From CAVQGZ01 sp963712175 (GTDB lineage: Bacteria > Actinomycetota > Actinomycetes > Jiangellales > Jiangellaceae), in assembly GCA_963712175.1 (NCBI GenBank), contig CAVQGZ010000007.1, forward strand, positions 62,001 through 126,000: DNA of 64,000 nucleotides, given 5' to 3'. A program made the translations under genes and the position numbers. Under the pieces are notes generated by a model. It was not told the DNA's origin, made no database searches, and saw only the letters and a program-made list of their open reading frames with translations. Each line of letters starts with the position of its first letter. The first letter of the stretch is position 1. Shown here piece by piece: positions 16,418 to 24,828 of this stretch.

Positions 16418-17554
16418 ATGACCTCCCCGTCCCGCGACCTCGACCACGACGTGACCCCCGTCGTGGTCGCAGCACGTCGCACGGCGATCGCCACGGCCGG
16501 ACGGGGCTTGTCGGCCATGGCTGCCGACGAGCTCGCGTCTCCCGTGCTGTCAGCTCTCGTCGACGACCTGGGCGGGTGCGCGGTGGATGACGTGGTGCTG
16601 GGCTCCTCGCGTGGACCCGGTGGCGCCGTGGCCCGGGTAGCGGCACTGCGGGCAGGCCTCGGAGAGCATGTGCCCGGGATGACCATCGACCGGCAATGTG
16701 CAGCCGGGCTCGAGGCCGTGGCCACCGCCGCCGCGCTCGTGGCATCGCGACAGGCGACTGTGGTGCTCGCCGGGGGCGTCGAGAGCGCCTCCCATGCTCC
16801 GGCGGGTCGGGCGGCGTTCGCCCCGGTGGACGTCGGCGACCCCGACATGGGGGTGGCCGCCGAGACCGTTGCCCGCGAGTCAGGCGTCACCCGCGCCCGG
16901 CAGGACGCCTACGCCGCCCGCAGCCACGCCCGCGCCCTCGAAGCGCAGCGTGCCGGGGTCTTCGACGACGAGATCGTTGTGCTGGCCGGACAGACCGCCG
17001 ACGACCGCCCACGTCCCATCACGACTGAACGCCTCGCCCGGCTCCGGCCGGCGTTCGTCGAGGGCGGCACCGTCACCGCCGGCAACTCGTGCGGGATCAG
17101 CGATGGCGCCGCCGCCGTCGCGGTCGTCCCCGAGTGGCTGCGGGCCCAGCACGGGTGGCCAGGGCTGGCGATCCGGTCGGTCGGGCGTGCGGGGGTCGAC
17201 CCGCGCCGGTGCGGGCTCGGGTTCGTCCCGGCGTCCCGCGAGGCGATGGAGCGGGCCGGCACCACCGTGGCCGACATCGGCACCGTCGAGATCGTGGAGG
17301 CCTTCGCCGGTCAGGTGCTGGCCGGCGTCGACGACCTGGGCATCGAGGAGACGGCTGTGTGCCCCGACGGCGGAGCGCTGGCGCTGGGGCACCCGTGGGG
17401 GGCATCCGGCGCGGTTCTCGTGGTGCGGCTGTTCAGCCGTCTCGTGCGCCAGCGGCGCGGCGTCCCGTCGCGACCCTTCGCCCTCGCCGCCGTGGCGGCT
17501 GGCGGCGGTCAGGGCGTGGCAGTCGTCCTGGAGCCGACCGGCGGCTCCACGTGA
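16418..17554 (+). CDS. Thiolase-like protein lacking two catalytic residues
   Basis: A 378-aa thiolase-fold protein. The acylated nucleophile Cys is present (DRQCAAGLEA, near residue 90), as is the His of GHPWGASGA. Two other canonical positions are changed. The Asn of the NEAF motif is Val (VEAFAGQ). The second catalytic Cys, normally in C-x-G-G-G-Q-G, is Ala (AAGGGQG). Such an enzyme could form an acyl-enzyme but may not run ordinary Claisen chemistry. It sits where yhfS sits in the B. subtilis bioY operon. The start is the ATG at 16418. The stop overlaps the bioM start. Confidence 0.82.
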   Translation: MTSPSRDLDHDVTPVVVAARRTAIATAGRGLSAMAADELASPVLSALVDDLGGCAVDDVVLGSSRGPGGAVARVAALRAGLGEHVPGMTIDRQCAAGLEAVATAAALVASRQATVVLAGGVESASHAPAGRAAFAPVDVGDPDMGVAAETVARESGVTRARQDAYAARSHARALEAQRAGVFDDEIVVLAGQTADDRPRPITTERLARLRPAFVEGGTVTAGNSCGISDGAAAVAVVPEWLRAQHGWPGLAIRSVGRAGVDPRRCGLGFVPASREAMERAGTTVADIGTVEIVEAFAGQVLAGVDDLGIEETAVCPDGGALALGHPWGASGAVLVVRLFSRLVRQRRGVPSRPFALAAVAAGGGQGVAVVLEPTGGST

Positions 17555-18225
17555 TCAGCGTCAGCGGCGTCACGCACAGCTTCGGGAACCGGGTGGTGCT
17601 CGACGACGTCACCGTCGCCATCGCCGAGCACCGCGTCGCAGTCATCGGGGCGAACGGGTCGGGCAAGTCCACGTTCGCACGCATGCTCAACGGGCTGGTG
17701 CTGCCCGACACGGGGTCCGTCGTCGTCGATGGGCTCGACACCGCCACGCGGGGGCCGGCCGTTCGGCGGCGGGTGGGCTTCGTCTTCACCAACCCCGACG
17801 CCCAGATCGTGATGCCGACGGTCGCCGAGGACGTGGCGCTGAGCCTGCGGCGCTCGGGGCTGTCGGCCGAGCAGAAGGCCGCTCGGGTGGGCGACACCCT
17901 CGCCCAGGTAGGCCTGAACGGGTTCGACGACCGCCCCGCCCACCTGTTGTCCGGTGGCGAGAAGCAGCTGCTGGCGCTGGCCAGCGTGCTCGTCGCCGAG
18001 CCGGCGGTGCTGGTGTGCGACGAGCCGACAACGCTTCTGGACCTGCGCAACACGCGCCGGGTCCTGGACATCCTCCTCGGCCTGCCCCAGCGCCTCGTCA
18101 TGGCGACCCACGACCTGGACACGCTCGCCGCGTTCGACCGGGTGCTGGTGTTCGACCAGGGCCGCGTCGTCGAGGATGCAGCACCAACCCACGCCGTCGC
18201 CGCCTACCGCGCTCTGCTCGGCTGA
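17551..18225 (+). CDS. bioM: BioM-type ATPase of the ECF biotin transporter
   Basis: A 224-aa ABC ATPase with Walker A GANGSGKST, the Q-loop in FTNPDAQIVMPTV (the NPDxQ form typical of ECF/cobalt-biotin ATPases), LSGGEKQLLALA and Walker B LVCDEPTTLLD. It energises BioY-BioN. The GTG start at 17551 overlaps the thiolase stop (GTGA), so translation is probably coupled. BioN starts 3 bp after the stop. Confidence 0.9.
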   Translation: MISVSGVTHSFGNRVVLDDVTVAIAEHRVAVIGANGSGKSTFARMLNGLVLPDTGSVVVDGLDTATRGPAVRRRVGFVFTNPDAQIVMPTVAEDVALSLRRSGLSAEQKAARVGDTLAQVGLNGFDDRPAHLLSGGEKQLLALASVLVAEPAVLVCDEPTTLLDLRNTRRVLDILLGLPQRLVMATHDLDTLAAFDRVLVFDQGRVVEDAAPTHAVAAYRALLG

Positions 18226-18228
18226 CCG

Positions 18229-18843
18229 ATGGCCAGGACGCTGCCACCGGCCGGGCTGTTCCAGCCGGGCGCCTCGGTGCTCCACCGGCTGCCGGCCGGC
18301 TCGAAGCTACTGGTCCTCGGTCTGCTGCTGACCGTGCTGGTCGTGGCGTCGTCCCCGGTGGCCGTGGCCGGCGGTGCCGTGGTGGCGCTCGGCGCCTATG
18401 CGACGTCCGGCGTCGGATGGCGCGTCACGCTCGCCCAGGTCTGGCCCATGCGGTGGTTCGCGCTCGCCCTGCTGGGACTGCAGTGGTGGCTGGCAGGTCT
18501 CGAGCGGGCAGTGGTCAGCGTGGGATCACTGGTCGTGGCGGTGTGGCTGGCCGGACTGGTGACGGTCACGACCCGCGTCAGCGAGATGACCGCGGCCTTC
18601 GGCTCCGCCCTTCGACCGCTGCGCGTCCTCGGCGTCGACCCCGACCGGGTCGCTCTGGTGCTGGCTCTCGGGGTACGAGCCGTCCCGGTCGTGACCGGTC
18701 TGGCTGCCGAGGTGCGCGAGGCACACCGGGCGCGCGGGCTGCGCCTGGACCCCCGCACCTACGGCGTGCCGCTCGTGGTGCGCACGCTGCGCCACGCCGA
18801 TGCCGTCGGTGAGTCCCTCGCGGCGAGGGGCCTGGACGACTGA
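18229..18843 (+). CDS. bioN: BioN-type transmembrane T component of the ECF biotin transporter
   Basis: A 204-aa membrane protein of the CbiQ/EcfT family, with about four to five hydrophobic segments. Its two coupling-helix Ala-Arg-Gly motifs (HRARGLRL and LAARGLDD) dock on the ATPase grooves. It is the last gene of the bioY operon; with BioY and BioM it makes a complete dedicated biotin importer. The 135 bp behind it, before the convergent sufT, hold no clear hairpin. Confidence 0.9.
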   Translation: MARTLPPAGLFQPGASVLHRLPAGSKLLVLGLLLTVLVVASSPVAVAGGAVVALGAYATSGVGWRVTLAQVWPMRWFALALLGLQWWLAGLERAVVSVGSLVVAVWLAGLVTVTTRVSEMTAAFGSALRPLRVLGVDPDRVALVLALGVRAVPVVTGLAAEVREAHRARGLRLDPRTYGVPLVVRTLRHADAVGESLAARGLDD

Positions 18844-18978
18844 GGTGTGCGCGTCTGCCTACCAAGGCCGGTGAGCCCATCCTGCGACCTGCGGTTCCTG
18901 GCTCGGCTCAGCCTGGCCCCGTGGCCTTGTGTATGCGAACAGGAACGCCTTGCGGATTGGCGCTGACGCGGCAACCGG

Positions 18979-19305
18979 TCAGACGTTGAAGCCGAGGGCT
19001 CGAAGCTGCTCGCGGCCGTCGTCGGTGATCTTGTCCGGGCCCCAGGGCGGCATCCACACCCAGTTGATCCGAAAGTCGTCGACCAGCCCTCGAAGGGCCG
19101 ATCGGGTCTGGTCCTCGATCACGTCGGTCAACGGGCAGGCGGCACTGGTCAGCGTCATGTCGATGCTCGCGATCGACTCGCCCTCGGTGCCCGAGTCGAG
19201 GTGCACCCCGTACACGAGCCCCAGGTCGACGACGTTGATGCCCAGCTCGGGGTCGACCACGTCGCGCATGGCCTCGGTCAGGTCGTCAAGGGAGATGGTG
19301 GTCAT
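18979..19305 (-). CDS. sufT: SufT / MIP18-family Fe-S assembly factor
   Basis: A 108-aa DUF59 protein. The signatures are VVDPELGINVVDLGLVYGV at the N-terminus and the reactive-Cys segment LTSAACPLTDVIEDQ. These proteins help mature or transfer Fe-S clusters. It is the last gene of the suf operon; its ATG overlaps the sufU stop by 4 bp. Confidence 0.93.
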   Translation of the reverse strand: MTTISLDDLTEAMRDVVDPELGINVVDLGLVYGVHLDSGTEGESIASIDMTLTSAACPLTDVIEDQTRSALRGLVDDFRINWVWMPPWGPDKITDDGREQLRALGFNV

Positions 19306-19784
19306 GAGCTCTCCTGGTCAGTCGGGTCAGGCTGGTTGTCCCGGACGGTCACGCCCGCCCGAGCCATCGCGTCGGTGAAGGCTGCCCACGGCAGCAAGGC
19401 GCACTTGACACGCGCCGGGAATCTGGCGACGCCGGCAACGGCGATCGCGTCCTCGAGCAGCTCCTCGTCCGGCTCCTCGCCGTCCACGAGCATCCGGCGC
19501 ACCCCCGCGAGCCGCTGCGCCGCCCGAGCGACCGGCTCACCGGCGACGAGGTCGTGCAGCATGGACGCCGAAGCCTGGCTGATCGAGCACCCCGTGGCCT
19601 CGTAGGAGACGTCGGCTACCAGCGCGGCATGGTCGCCGAGGGTGACGCGCAACGTGATCTCGTCGCCGCAGAGCGGGTTGACCTGGTGCGACTGGCCGTC
19701 GAAGGGCTCGCGAAGGCCGGCGCCGTGCGGGGACCGGTAGTGGTCGAGGATGATCTCGGAGTACAGGGCGTCCAGTCCAGACAT
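19302..19784 (-). CDS. sufU: SufU, Fe-S scaffold / sulfur transfer protein
   Basis: A 160-aa IscU-like protein of the Gram-positive SUF system. The three zinc/sulfur-acceptor cysteines are visible in NPLCGDE, EATGCSISQAS and RVKCALLPW. It receives sulfur from the adjacent SufS. The ATG at 19784 overlaps the sufS stop by 3-4 bp, so the two are translationally coupled. The frame continues far upstream, but only as the antisense of no known protein. Confidence 0.95.
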   Translation of the reverse strand: MSGLDALYSEIILDHYRSPHGAGLREPFDGQSHQVNPLCGDEITLRVTLGDHAALVADVSYEATGCSISQASASMLHDLVAGEPVARAAQRLAGVRRMLVDGEEPDEELLEDAIAVAGVARFPARVKCALLPWAAFTDAMARAGVTVRDNQPDPTDQESS

Positions 19785-21076
19785 CAGCCCACCCCGAAGA
19801 AGTGTCGGGCCAGCTGAACAGCGTCCACCAGGGCCTCGACGTCGCTGGAGTCGTTGTAGACGGCGAACGACGCGCGCGTGGAGGCCTGCACACCCAGAGC
19901 GCGGTGAAGCGGCCAGGCGCAGTGGTGACCGGCACGCACGGCGACGCCCTCGGCGTCGAGAACCTGGGCCAGGTCGTGCGGGTGGACGCCGTCGACGGAG
20001 AACGCCACGACCGGGCCGCGCTCGCCTGCTGGACCGAGAACCGACACACCCGGCACTGCCAGCAGCGCCTCGATGGCCTGCTGAGTCAGCGCGTCGACGT
20101 GCCGCGAGACCGCGGGCATGCCGAGGTCGCTGAGGTAGTCGCAGGCAGCGGCGAGTCCGACAGCAGGGCCGATGGACGGTGTTCCCGCCTCGAAGCGGAG
20201 CGGCGGCGGCGCGTAGGTGGAGACCTCCATGGTCACCGTCGCGATCATCGAGCCGCCGGTGACCACCGGAGGCATCGACTCCAGGAGGTCGCGTCGCGCC
20301 CACAGCGCTCCGATACCGGTGGGGCCCAGCATCTTGTGCCCGGAGAACGCGACGGCGTCGACGTCGAGAACGGCGACGTCGATGGGCCGGTGCGGTACCG
20401 ACTGGCAGGCGTCGAGAAACACGAGGGCGCCGACAGCGCGCGCTCGATCTCGAAGGACCTCGACCGGGTTGAGCGTTCCGAGCACGTTCGACTGGTGGAC
20501 GAACGACAGCACCTTGGTGCGCTCGTTGACGATCGAGTCCAGCTCGCTCAGGTCGAGCGTGCCGTTCGGAAGCAGGGGCAGCCAGCGCAGCGTCGCCCCG
20601 GTGCGACGGCAGAGCTCCTGCCAGGGGACGAGGTTCGCGTGGTGCTCCATCTCGGTCACGCACACCTCGTCGCCGGGCCCCAGCCTCAGGCGCTCATCGA
20701 CCGGGATGTCGGGCGGCGGGTTCAGCGATGCGTTGCCGATCGAGTAGGCCAGCAGGTTCAGCGCCTCGGTCGCGTTGCGGGTCAGCACGAGCTCTCCAGG
20801 CTTGCCGCCGATGAACCGGGAGATGGTGGCCCGCGCCTCCTCGTAGGCCGCGGTGGACTCCTCGGCGAGCATGTGCGCGCCCCGGTGCACGGCAGCGTTG
20901 TGCCGGCGGTAGAAGTCGGCCTCGGCCTCGATGACCGCGGTCGGCTTCTGCGACGTCGCTGCCGAGTCGAGGTAGACGATCGGACGCCCTGACCGGCCGA
21001 TGCGCCCCAGCACTGGGACGTCGGCCCGCACGGCCGCGCCGTCCAACGTCGCGGCCGCGTCGTCCAGAGCGGTCAT
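19784..21076 (-). CDS. sufS: SufS cysteine desulfurase
   Basis: A 430-aa PLP enzyme (class V aminotransferase fold) that takes sulfur from cysteine as a persulfide. The PLP Lys is in FSGHKMLGPTG and the catalytic Cys is in VRAGHHCAWPLH near the C-terminus. TEMEHHANLVPW is the usual PLP-ring stacking region. The start is the ATG at 21076, with GAGG in front; a GTG six codons earlier is possible. It lies 30 bp after sufC. Confidence 0.95.
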   Translation of the reverse strand: MTALDDAAATLDGAAVRADVPVLGRIGRSGRPIVYLDSAATSQKPTAVIEAEADFYRRHNAAVHRGAHMLAEESTAAYEEARATISRFIGGKPGELVLTRNATEALNLLAYSIGNASLNPPPDIPVDERLRLGPGDEVCVTEMEHHANLVPWQELCRRTGATLRWLPLLPNGTLDLSELDSIVNERTKVLSFVHQSNVLGTLNPVEVLRDRARAVGALVFLDACQSVPHRPIDVAVLDVDAVAFSGHKMLGPTGIGALWARRDLLESMPPVVTGGSMIATVTMEVSTYAPPPLRFEAGTPSIGPAVGLAAACDYLSDLGMPAVSRHVDALTQQAIEALLAVPGVSVLGPAGERGPVVAFSVDGVHPHDLAQVLDAEGVAVRAGHHCAWPLHRALGVQASTRASFAVYNDSSDVEALVDAVQLARHFFGVG

Positions 21077-21106
21077 GGGGGTCGTCCTCGTCACCTCATC
21101 AGGGTC

Positions 21107-21865
21107 TCAGACCTTCGCGCCCACGTAGGAGACGTAGCCGTCGGCCTCGAGCTTGTCGGCCAGCTCCGACCCGCCCTCCTCGGCGATATGCCCGTCGACG
21201 AAGACGTGGACGAAGTCGGGCTGGATGTAGCGCAGGATCCGGGTGTAGTGCGTGATCAGCAGCACGCCCTTGTCACCCTCGGCCTTGAACCTGTTGACCC
21301 CTTCGCTGACCACCCGCAGAGCGTCGATGTCGAGCCCCGAGTCGGTCTCGTCGAGGATCGCCACCGCAGGGTCGAGCAGCTCCAGCTGCAGGATCTCGTG
21401 GCGCTTCTTCTCACCACCGGAGAAGCCGGCGTTCACGTCGCGCTCGGCGAAGGCCGGATCGATCGAGAGATCGCTCATCGCCGTCTTGACGTCCTTCACC
21501 CAGGTCCGCAGCTTGGGGGCCTGGCCGTCCACGGCCGTCTTGGCGGTGCGCAGAAAGTTCGACACGGAGACTCCCGGGACCTCCACGGGGTACTGCATCG
21601 CCAGGAAGAGTCCGGCTCGGGCCCTTTCGTCAACGGTCATCTCCAGGACGTCTGCGCCGTCGAGCGTCACCGAGCCAGAGGTGATCGCGTACTTGGGGTG
21701 TCCCGCGATCGAGTAGGCCAACGTCGACTTGCCCGACCCGTTGGGACCCATGATCGCGTGCGTCTCCCCCGGCCGGACAGTCAGGTTGACGCCACGAAGG
21801 ATCTCCTTCGGCCCCGCGTCGGTGTCGACGGCGACATGCAGGTCGCGGATCTCGAGAGTTGCCAC
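21107..21865 (-). CDS. sufC: SufC ATPase of the SufBCD Fe-S scaffold
   Basis: A 252-aa ABC-type ATPase with Walker A GPNGSGKST, FSGGEKKRHEIL and Walker B VAILDETDSGLD. It powers cluster assembly on SufB-SufD. The ribosome-binding site GAGGAG lies close to the ATG at 21865. The spacer in front contains a pentanucleotide tandem repeat. Confidence 0.97.
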   Translation of the reverse strand: MATLEIRDLHVAVDTDAGPKEILRGVNLTVRPGETHAIMGPNGSGKSTLAYSIAGHPKYAITSGSVTLDGADVLEMTVDERARAGLFLAMQYPVEVPGVSVSNFLRTAKTAVDGQAPKLRTWVKDVKTAMSDLSIDPAFAERDVNAGFSGGEKKRHEILQLELLDPAVAILDETDSGLDIDALRVVSEGVNRFKAEGDKGVLLITHYTRILRYIQPDFVHVFVDGHIAEEGGSELADKLEADGYVSYVGAKV

Positions 21866-21884
21866 GGTGGTCTCCTCAGGTTCT

Positions 21885-21909
21885 GGTCAGGTCAGGTCAG
21901 GTCAGGTCT
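21885..21909 (-). repeat. Pentanucleotide tandem repeat between Rieske gene and sufC
   Basis: Four exact GGTCA units (TGACC on the coding strand) at 21885-21904, followed by one GGTCT. The last exact unit contains the stop codon of the Rieske ferredoxin gene, and the array fills the spacer before the sufC ribosome-binding site. Every unit carries TGA on the coding strand. Confidence 0.9.
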
Positions 21910-22228
21910 GGTTCAGCGTGGTCGACACGTCGACGAGCACGTCGCCGTCGGTGACCTGGACGGGGTAGACGGGCACGGCCACCGACGCCGGCGGGCCGGT
22001 GGGCTTTCCCGTGCGCAGGTCGAAGCGCGAGCCGTGCAGCCAGCACTCGATCTCGCAGTCCCCGACCTCCCCGTCGGACAGCGGTACGTCCGCGTGGGAG
22101 CAGATGTCGGAGATCGCGAAGACCTCTCCACCGCTACGGACGACGGCGACAGGCTCACCGTCGACCTCGACGGCCAGCACGCCCTCCTCAGGGATGTCGC
22201 TGCGCGAGCAGACGCGTTCGTAGCTCAT
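21902..22228 (-). CDS. Rieske-type [2Fe-2S] ferredoxin of the suf operon
   Basis: A 108-aa non-haem oxygenase ferredoxin-like protein. The cluster ligands are CSHADV and CWLHGSRFD (C-x-H ... C-x2-H). Its place between sufD and sufC is the usual actinobacterial arrangement; it may supply electrons for cluster assembly, though this is not established. The start overlaps the sufD stop by 4 bp. Confidence 0.92.
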   Translation of the reverse strand: MSYERVCSRSDIPEEGVLAVEVDGEPVAVVRSGGEVFAISDICSHADVPLSDGEVGDCEIECWLHGSRFDLRTGKPTGPPASVAVPVYPVQVTDGDVLVDVSTTLNQT

Positions 22229-23418
22229 CCCACCGCGCCCTCGAGCTCGGCCTCAACCTCAGCGATGAGCCTCTCGACGAGGTGCGGCACCCCGATGCGG
22301 TTGATGAGCTCGGCGAAGAAGCCCCGCACCACGAGGCGCCGTGCCTCGTCGGCAGGGATACCCCGGGCCTGCAGGTAGAACAGCTGCTCGTCGTCGAAGC
22401 GGCCGGTGGTGCTGGCGTGACCGGCCCCCTCGATCTCACCGGTCTCGATCTCGAGGTTGGGCACGGAGTCGGCGCGGGTGCCGTCGGTGAGCACGAGGTT
22501 GCGGTTGAGCTCGTAGGTGTCGATGCCCAGCGCCGTGGGCCGGATCAGCACGTCGCCGACCCAGACCGTGTGCGCCCCCTCCCCCTGCAGCGCGCCCTTG
22601 TAGACCACGTTGCTGCGGCAGTGAGGCTGGTCGTGGTCCACGAAGAGCCGGTGCTCTAGGTGCTGCCCAGAATCGGCGAAGTACAGCCCGAGCAGCTCGG
22701 CGTCGCCACCGGTGCTGTCGTAGGCGACCGTGGCGCCCTGACGAACGAGGTCCCCCCCGAACGAGATCGAGATGTGGCGCACGGTCGCGTCGCGTCCCAC
22801 CCGGATGTGGTGGTGCGAGAGGTGGACGGCGTCGTCAGCCCAGTCCTGCACGGTGACCACCGTGAGCGTCGCCCCGTCGCCGACGACAACCTCGACGTTG
22901 TCGGCGTATGCCGCCGACCCGTCGTGGTCGAGCACGACCACGGCCTCGCTGAACGGCTTGGCCTCGACGACGACGTGCGCCGCGCTCGACCCGTCCATGC
23001 CTTCACCACGCACGGTGAGCACCGTGGGCTGCTCCACCCGCGCCTCGGCCGGAATGGTGACCACGGTGAGCCGTTGGGTCGCCTGCCAGGCCAGCGCGCT
23101 CGGACGGTCGACGGGCAGGTAGCCCGACGACCCGCGACGCTCGTCGGAGCGGGCCTGCTCCCCGGTGAGGGACTCGACGCTCACCGGGTCGGCGGCGTCG
23201 ACCTCGACGACGACCTTGCCGTCGCTGCCGATGCTCTGGAGCAGTCCGCGCATGCGGCGCAGCGGGGTGAACCGCCAGTCCTCCTCCCGGCCGGTGGGCA
23301 TGGGGTGGGCGTCCACGTCGGTAGAGGCGACTCGGTGCAGCGCGCTCCCACCGTGCCCGGCCATCGGCGTCCCGACCGCCATGGGGCTTGTCGTAGGCGT
23401 CTCAACAGCAGCCGTCAT
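22225..23418 (-). CDS. sufD: SufD, Fe-S scaffold subunit
   Basis: A 397-aa SufD, partner of SufB in the scaffold. It is recognised by the C-terminal SufBD core (DQPHCRSNVVYKGALQG, GHASTTGRFDDEQLFYLQARGI, ARRLVVRGFF) with a more variable N-terminus. The start overlaps the sufB stop (ATGA). Confidence 0.96.
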   Translation of the reverse strand: MTAAVETPTTSPMAVGTPMAGHGGSALHRVASTDVDAHPMPTGREEDWRFTPLRRMRGLLQSIGSDGKVVVEVDAADPVSVESLTGEQARSDERRGSSGYLPVDRPSALAWQATQRLTVVTIPAEARVEQPTVLTVRGEGMDGSSAAHVVVEAKPFSEAVVVLDHDGSAAYADNVEVVVGDGATLTVVTVQDWADDAVHLSHHHIRVGRDATVRHISISFGGDLVRQGATVAYDSTGGDAELLGLYFADSGQHLEHRLFVDHDQPHCRSNVVYKGALQGEGAHTVWVGDVLIRPTALGIDTYELNRNLVLTDGTRADSVPNLEIETGEIEGAGHASTTGRFDDEQLFYLQARGIPADEARRLVVRGFFAELINRIGVPHLVERLIAEVEAELEGAVG

Positions 23419-24827
23419 CCGACAGCACCCTCCATCTGCAGCTCGATCAGCCGGTTCAGCTCCAGCGCGTACTCCATGGGCAGCTCGCGGGCGATCGGCT
23501 CGACGAAGCCACGCACGATCATGGCCATGGCCTCGTCCTCGTTCATGCCCCGGCTCATGAGGTAGAACAGCTGGTCCTCGCTGACCTTGGACACCGTTGC
23601 CTCGTGACCCATGGACACGTCGTCCTCGCGCACGTCCACGTACGGGTAGGTGTCGGAGCGACTCACGGTGTCGACCAGCAGCGCGTCACACTTGACCGTG
23701 CTGGCGCTCCCGCTCGCGCCCTCGTTGACCTGGACGAGCCCTCGGTAGGACGTCCTCCCGCCGCCACGCGCCACCGACTTGCTGATGATCGTGGACGAGG
23801 TGTTCGGAGCCTGGTGGACCATCTTCGCCCCGGCGTCCTGGTGCTGCCCCTCGCCGGCGAAGGCCACCGAGAGCGTCTCGCCCTTGGCGTGCTCGCCGAC
23901 CATGTAGACCGCCGGGTACTTCATGGTGACCTTGGAGCCGATGTTGCCGTCGATCCACTCCATGGTGGCGCCCTCGTGGGCGACGGCCCGCTTCGTGACC
24001 AGGTTGTAGACGTTGTTCGACCAGTTCTGGATCGTCGTGTAGCGGCAGCGAGCACCCTTCTTGACGATGATCTCGACGACGGCCGAGTGCAGGCTGTCGC
24101 TGGAGTAGATGGGCGCCGTGCAGCCCTCGACGTAGTGGATGTAGGCGTCTTCGTCGACGATGATCAGCGTGCGCTCGAACTGGCCCATGTTCTCGGTGTT
24201 GATGCGGAAGTAGGCCTGCAGCGGGATCTCGACGTGAACGCCCTTCGGCACGTAGATGAACGAGCCGCCCGACCAGACCGCGGTGTTGAGGGCGGAGAAC
24301 TTGTTGTCGCCAGGCGGGATGACCGAGCCGAAGTACTCAGCGAAGAGCTCCGGGTGCTCCCGCAGGCCGGTGTCGGTGTCGAGGAAGATGACGCCCTGCT
24401 CCTCGAGGTCCTCACGGATCTTGTGGTAGACGACCTCGCTCTCGTACTGGGCGGCCACGCCCGAGACCAGGCGCTGCTTCTCAGCCTCGGGGATGCCGAG
24501 CTTGTCGTAGGTCGACTTGATGTCGTCGGGTAGGTCGTCCCACGTCGTCGCCTGCTTCTCGGTGGAGCGGACGAAGTACTTGATGTTGTCGAAGTCGATC
24601 GTCGTGAGGTCGGACCCCCACGTCGGCAGCGGCTTCTTGTCGAAGAGCTTCAGTGCTTTCAGACGAGTCTGAAGCATCCAGTCCGGCTCGTCCTTGAGCG
24701 CGGAGATCTCTTCGACGACCCGCTCGGACAACCCACGCTTGGCGATCGCGCCGGCGTCGTCGGAGTCGTGCCATCCGTACTCGTAGGTGCCGAGCCCGTC
24801 GAGCTCGGGGTGCGCGGTGCTGGTCAT
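23415..24827 (-). CDS. sufB: SufB, Fe-S scaffold subunit
   Basis: A 470-aa SufB, the main scaffold on which clusters form. Conserved stretches include FVRSTEKQATTWDDLP, VPKGVHVEIPLQAYFRIN, VEGCTAPIY and GHEATVSKVSEDQLFYLMSRG. No intein is present, unlike the M. tuberculosis SufB. The ATG at 24827 lies 1 bp from the sufR stop, so regulator and structural genes share one transcript. Confidence 0.97.
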   Translation of the reverse strand: MTSTAHPELDGLGTYEYGWHDSDDAGAIAKRGLSERVVEEISALKDEPDWMLQTRLKALKLFDKKPLPTWGSDLTTIDFDNIKYFVRSTEKQATTWDDLPDDIKSTYDKLGIPEAEKQRLVSGVAAQYESEVVYHKIREDLEEQGVIFLDTDTGLREHPELFAEYFGSVIPPGDNKFSALNTAVWSGGSFIYVPKGVHVEIPLQAYFRINTENMGQFERTLIIVDEDAYIHYVEGCTAPIYSSDSLHSAVVEIIVKKGARCRYTTIQNWSNNVYNLVTKRAVAHEGATMEWIDGNIGSKVTMKYPAVYMVGEHAKGETLSVAFAGEGQHQDAGAKMVHQAPNTSSTIISKSVARGGGRTSYRGLVQVNEGASGSASTVKCDALLVDTVSRSDTYPYVDVREDDVSMGHEATVSKVSEDQLFYLMSRGMNEDEAMAMIVRGFVEPIARELPMEYALELNRLIELQMEGAVG

Positions 24828-24828
24828 G

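Noticed and set aside
18844..18978. Terminator between bioN and sufT
   Set aside because: Only short, weak inverted repeats are visible; nothing comparable to the other hairpins in the window.
23415..24827. Intein in SufB, as in M. tuberculosis
   Set aside because: The protein is 470 aa and continuous; no intein insertion is present.
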